From positions 1 to 13,935 of the forward strand of contig JBKHJZ010000080.1 of the NCBI GenBank assembly GCA_046537875.1: a DNA stretch of 13,935 bases. The letters run 5' to 3'. This document shows, piece after piece, positions 12,500 through 13,935 of this stretch. A program made the translations under genes and the position numbers. The notes under the pieces are model-generated. The model was not told the origin of the DNA and made no database searches. It was given only the letters and a program-made list of their open reading frames with translations. This DNA is from JBKHJZ01 sp046537875 (GTDB taxonomy: Bacteria > Actinomycetota > Acidimicrobiia > Acidimicrobiales > VFJN01). Within the stretch, counting starts at the first letter, position 1. The number at the start of each line of letters is the position of its first letter.

Positions 12500-13762
12500 A
12501 TGACCGACCACCGACACGACGTGCTCGTCATCGGCGGTGGGCCGGCGGGCAGCGCCGCCGGGTTCTGGCTGGCGAAGGCGGGACACGACGTCTGCGTGGT
12601 CGAGCGCAAGTCGTTCCCCCGCGACAAGACCTGCGGCGACGGCCTGACGCCCCGGGCCGTCCACCAGCTGCGCGACATGGGGCTCGAACCGGCCATCGCC
12701 GCGCACCACCACCGCCACGACGGCCTGCGCGCGGTCGCCCACGGCATCACGCTGGAGCTCCGCTGGCCCGACCACCCGGTGTTCCCGAACTACGGCTACG
12801 TGGTCCGGCGCCGCGACCTCGACTCGCTGGTGGCCGAGAACGCGGCGGCGGCCGGTGCCGCCGTGCTGGGCGCCACCGAGGCGCTGCGCCCGCTGGTTCG
12901 CGACGGCCTGGTCACCGGCGCCGAGGTGCGGGACGCCAAGTCGGGCGAGCGCCGTGAGCTGCACGCCCGCTACGTCGTCGTCGCCGACGGCTCGCTGTCG
13001 CGCTTCGGACGGGCGCTCGGCACCAGCCGCAACAAGGCATACCCCCAGGGCATGGCGATCCGCGGCTACTACGAGAGCCCGGCGTCGTCCGATCCCTGGA
13101 TCGAATCGGCGCTCGACGTCCACGACCGCGCCGGGCGGTCGATGCCCGGCTACGGGTGGATCTTCCCGCTGGGCGACGGGACCGTGAACGTAGGCATCGG
13201 CCTGCTGTCCACGTTCAGGGGCTACCGCGACGTGAACACCAGCCACCTCATGGCCGAGTGGGCCGCCACCGCCCCCGAGCGCTGGGGCATCGACCCCGAC
13301 GCCATCCTCGCCCCCGCCACGGGCGGGCGCCTGCCGATGGCCGGCTCGGTCGACCCCAAGGTCGGTCCCAACTGGCTGGTCGTCGGCGACGCCGCCGGGT
13401 CGATCAACCCCTTCAACGGCGAGGGGATCGACTACGCCTACGAGACCGCGCGCACCGCCGCCGGGCTGATCGACGAGACGCTGCTGGAGGGCACCGCCCG
13501 GCCGCTCCAGCGCTACACCGCCCTGCTCGACGACGAGTACGGCCTCTACTTCAAGGTGGCCCGCAACTTCGCCCGGATCATCGGCCAGCCGGCGCTGATG
13601 CGGGAGCTGACCCGGGTGGGCATGCGCTCACGCACCCTGATGGAGTGGGTGCTGCGGATCATGGCCAACCTGCTGCGGGAGGACGAGCTGGGTCCGGCCG
13701 AGGCCGCCTACCGGACCGTGGCGCGCCTGGCCCGCGCCGTGCCCGACCCGGCCCCCACCTGA
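12500..13762 (+). CDS. Geranylgeranyl-reductase-family FAD protein, probable menaquinone side-chain reductase
   Basis: A 420-residue flavoprotein with an N-terminal dinucleotide-binding motif VLVIGGGPAGSAAG (8-21), an acidic Glu35 at the end of the second strand, the family segment KTCGDGLTPRAV (43-54), and the second FAD motif VVGDAAGSINPFNGEGIDYA. These are typical of geranylgeranyl reductases that saturate prenyl chains. In actinobacteria, relatives reduce one isoprene unit of menaquinone (MenJ of Mycobacterium), and Streptomyces has a related gene next to nuoA. Position beside the menaquinol-using complexes supports a menaquinone role; archaeal-type lipid or carotenoid substrates are alternatives. 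I chose ATG at 12500 rather than GTG at 12494 because GAGG (12491-12494) sits five bases before the ATG. A 61-base gap separates it from the cytochrome gene, so the two are probably co-transcribed. Confidence 0.88.
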   Translation: MTDHRHDVLVIGGGPAGSAAGFWLAKAGHDVCVVERKSFPRDKTCGDGLTPRAVHQLRDMGLEPAIAAHHHRHDGLRAVAHGITLELRWPDHPVFPNYGYVVRRRDLDSLVAENAAAAGAAVLGATEALRPLVRDGLVTGAEVRDAKSGERRELHARYVVVADGSLSRFGRALGTSRNKAYPQGMAIRGYYESPASSDPWIESALDVHDRAGRSMPGYGWIFPLGDGTVNVGIGLLSTFRGYRDVNTSHLMAEWAATAPERWGIDPDAILAPATGGRLPMAGSVDPKVGPNWLVVGDAAGSINPFNGEGIDYAYETARTAAGLIDETLLEGTARPLQRYTALLDDEYGLYFKVARNFARIIGQPALMRELTRVGMRSRTLMEWVLRIMANLLREDELGPAEAAYRTVARLARAVPDPAPT

Positions 13763-13771
13763 GCCCGGCAG

Positions 13772-13791
13772 GCCGGGCCGGTGGGCCCGGC
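13772..13791 (+). terminator. GC hairpin after the reductase gene
   Basis: GCCGGGCC (13772-13779), loop GGTG, GGCCCGGC (13784-13791) form a perfect 8-bp stem starting ten bases after the reductase stop. No T-run follows, so it would be an atypical terminator or an mRNA 3'-end stabiliser. A 12-bp direct repeat, GCCCGGCAGGCC, at 13763-13774 and 13785-13796 overlaps it. Confidence 0.45.
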
Positions 13792-13811
13792 AGGCCAGCC
13801 CCGCGCCGACG

Positions 13812-13865
13812 GTTCTCTGGGCGGATCCGGTGGCCTCCGCCCGTTCTCTGGGCGGATCCGGTGGC
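13812..13865. repeat. 23-bp direct repeat with hairpin potential
   Basis: A 23-base sequence beginning GTTCTCTGGGCGGATCC occurs identically at 13812-13834 and 13843-13865, a 31-base period. Each copy can fold with the sequence after it: GGGCGGA (13819-13825) pairs with TCCGCCC (13836-13842), and the second copy pairs with 13876-13884. No protein is convincingly encoded. It looks like a short dispersed palindromic repeat or a tandem terminator. Confidence 0.75.
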
Positions 13866-13884
13866 TGTGCCACGCGATCCGCCC
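13850..13884. terminator. Long interrupted hairpin at the right end
   Basis: GGGCGGATC (13850-13858) pairs with GATCCGCCC (13876-13884). Inside it, after a two-base mismatch on each side, GTGGC pairs with GCCAC around a TGT loop, giving 14 base pairs. There is no T-run. It could be a bidirectional terminator or a REP-like element. The remaining bases to 13935 hold a possible GTG start at 13897 but too little sequence to call a gene. Confidence 0.45.
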
Positions 13885-13935
13885 GCGACCGCCCGGGTGC
13901 ACCAGAGCACCGACCTGCACCTGATCGCACCGGTG

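Noticed and set aside
11311..12750. Minus-strand 479-codon open frame crossing the divergent region and cytochrome c gene
   Set aside because: It is antisense to a cytochrome with a heme motif, membrane helix and good ribosome binding site, and shows no protein-like features itself.
13659..13930. Minus-strand open frames at the right end with repeated HRIRPEN-like peptide
   Set aside because: The peptide repetition merely reflects the 23-bp DNA repeat; the frames also run antisense into the reductase gene.
13897..13935. Start of another plus-strand gene at GTG 13897
   Set aside because: Only 13 codons are visible before the window ends and no ribosome binding site stands out, so it cannot be supported.
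1..13935. tRNA or rRNA genes, CRISPR arrays, insertion sequences, phage or defence genes
   Set aside because: I looked for tRNA-like cloverleafs, regularly spaced repeats, transposase motifs and terminal inverted repeats and saw none.

Overview
The window is a very GC-rich (around 70% by eye) bacterial chromosome segment devoted to respiratory electron transfer. A menaquinone-type Complex I, heavy use of GTG/TTG starts, GTGA start/stop overlaps, and a geranylgeranyl-reductase-family gene beside the respiratory genes suggest a deep-branching actinobacterium, possibly of the Acidimicrobiia. That placement is inference from style and gene content.

Layout. A tightly packed minus-strand run covers positions 11285 down to 1, so it is transcribed right to left. 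In reading order it encodes: a small three-helix membrane protein; an 8Fe ferredoxin; a possible 32-residue peptide; a split cytochrome b (a b6-type N-terminal half, then a subunit-IV-type half with a long repetitive tail); a Rieske protein; a membrane-anchored diheme cytochrome c; an unrecognised three-helix protein with a large predicted periplasmic domain; then nuoA, nuoB, nuoC, nuoD, nuoE, nuoF and the 5' part of nuoG, which is cut by the window edge. Adjacent genes overlap by 1-4 bases or lie within about 16 bases of each other. The bc-type complex and Complex I are therefore probably one long operon. A 391-bp divergent intergenic region (11286-11676) holds a CRP-family-like palindrome next to the first gene, weak promoter candidates on both strands and an inverted repeat. 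To the right, on the plus strand, lie a membrane-anchored monoheme cytochrome c and an FAD-dependent geranylgeranyl-reductase-family protein (probable menaquinone side-chain reductase). After them comes a non-coding tail with a GC hairpin and a 23-bp direct repeat.

How it works together. NADH is oxidised by NuoEFG and electrons pass through NuoB/C/D to menaquinone. The reductase probably adjusts the saturation of the menaquinone side chain. The b6/subunit IV/Rieske complex oxidises menaquinol and passes electrons to the diheme and monoheme cytochromes c, towards an oxidase that is not in this window.

Points of most interest: the cytochrome b keeps the Cys that binds the extra heme c_i in b6f-type complexes and has the b6-type histidine spacing; a ferredoxin gene sits in the same operon; the Qo motif is APWY rather than PEWY; a short N-terminal peptide motif (PEHL-x-K-R) is shared by two otherwise unrelated membrane subunits; and two uncharacterised membrane proteins accompany the complex.
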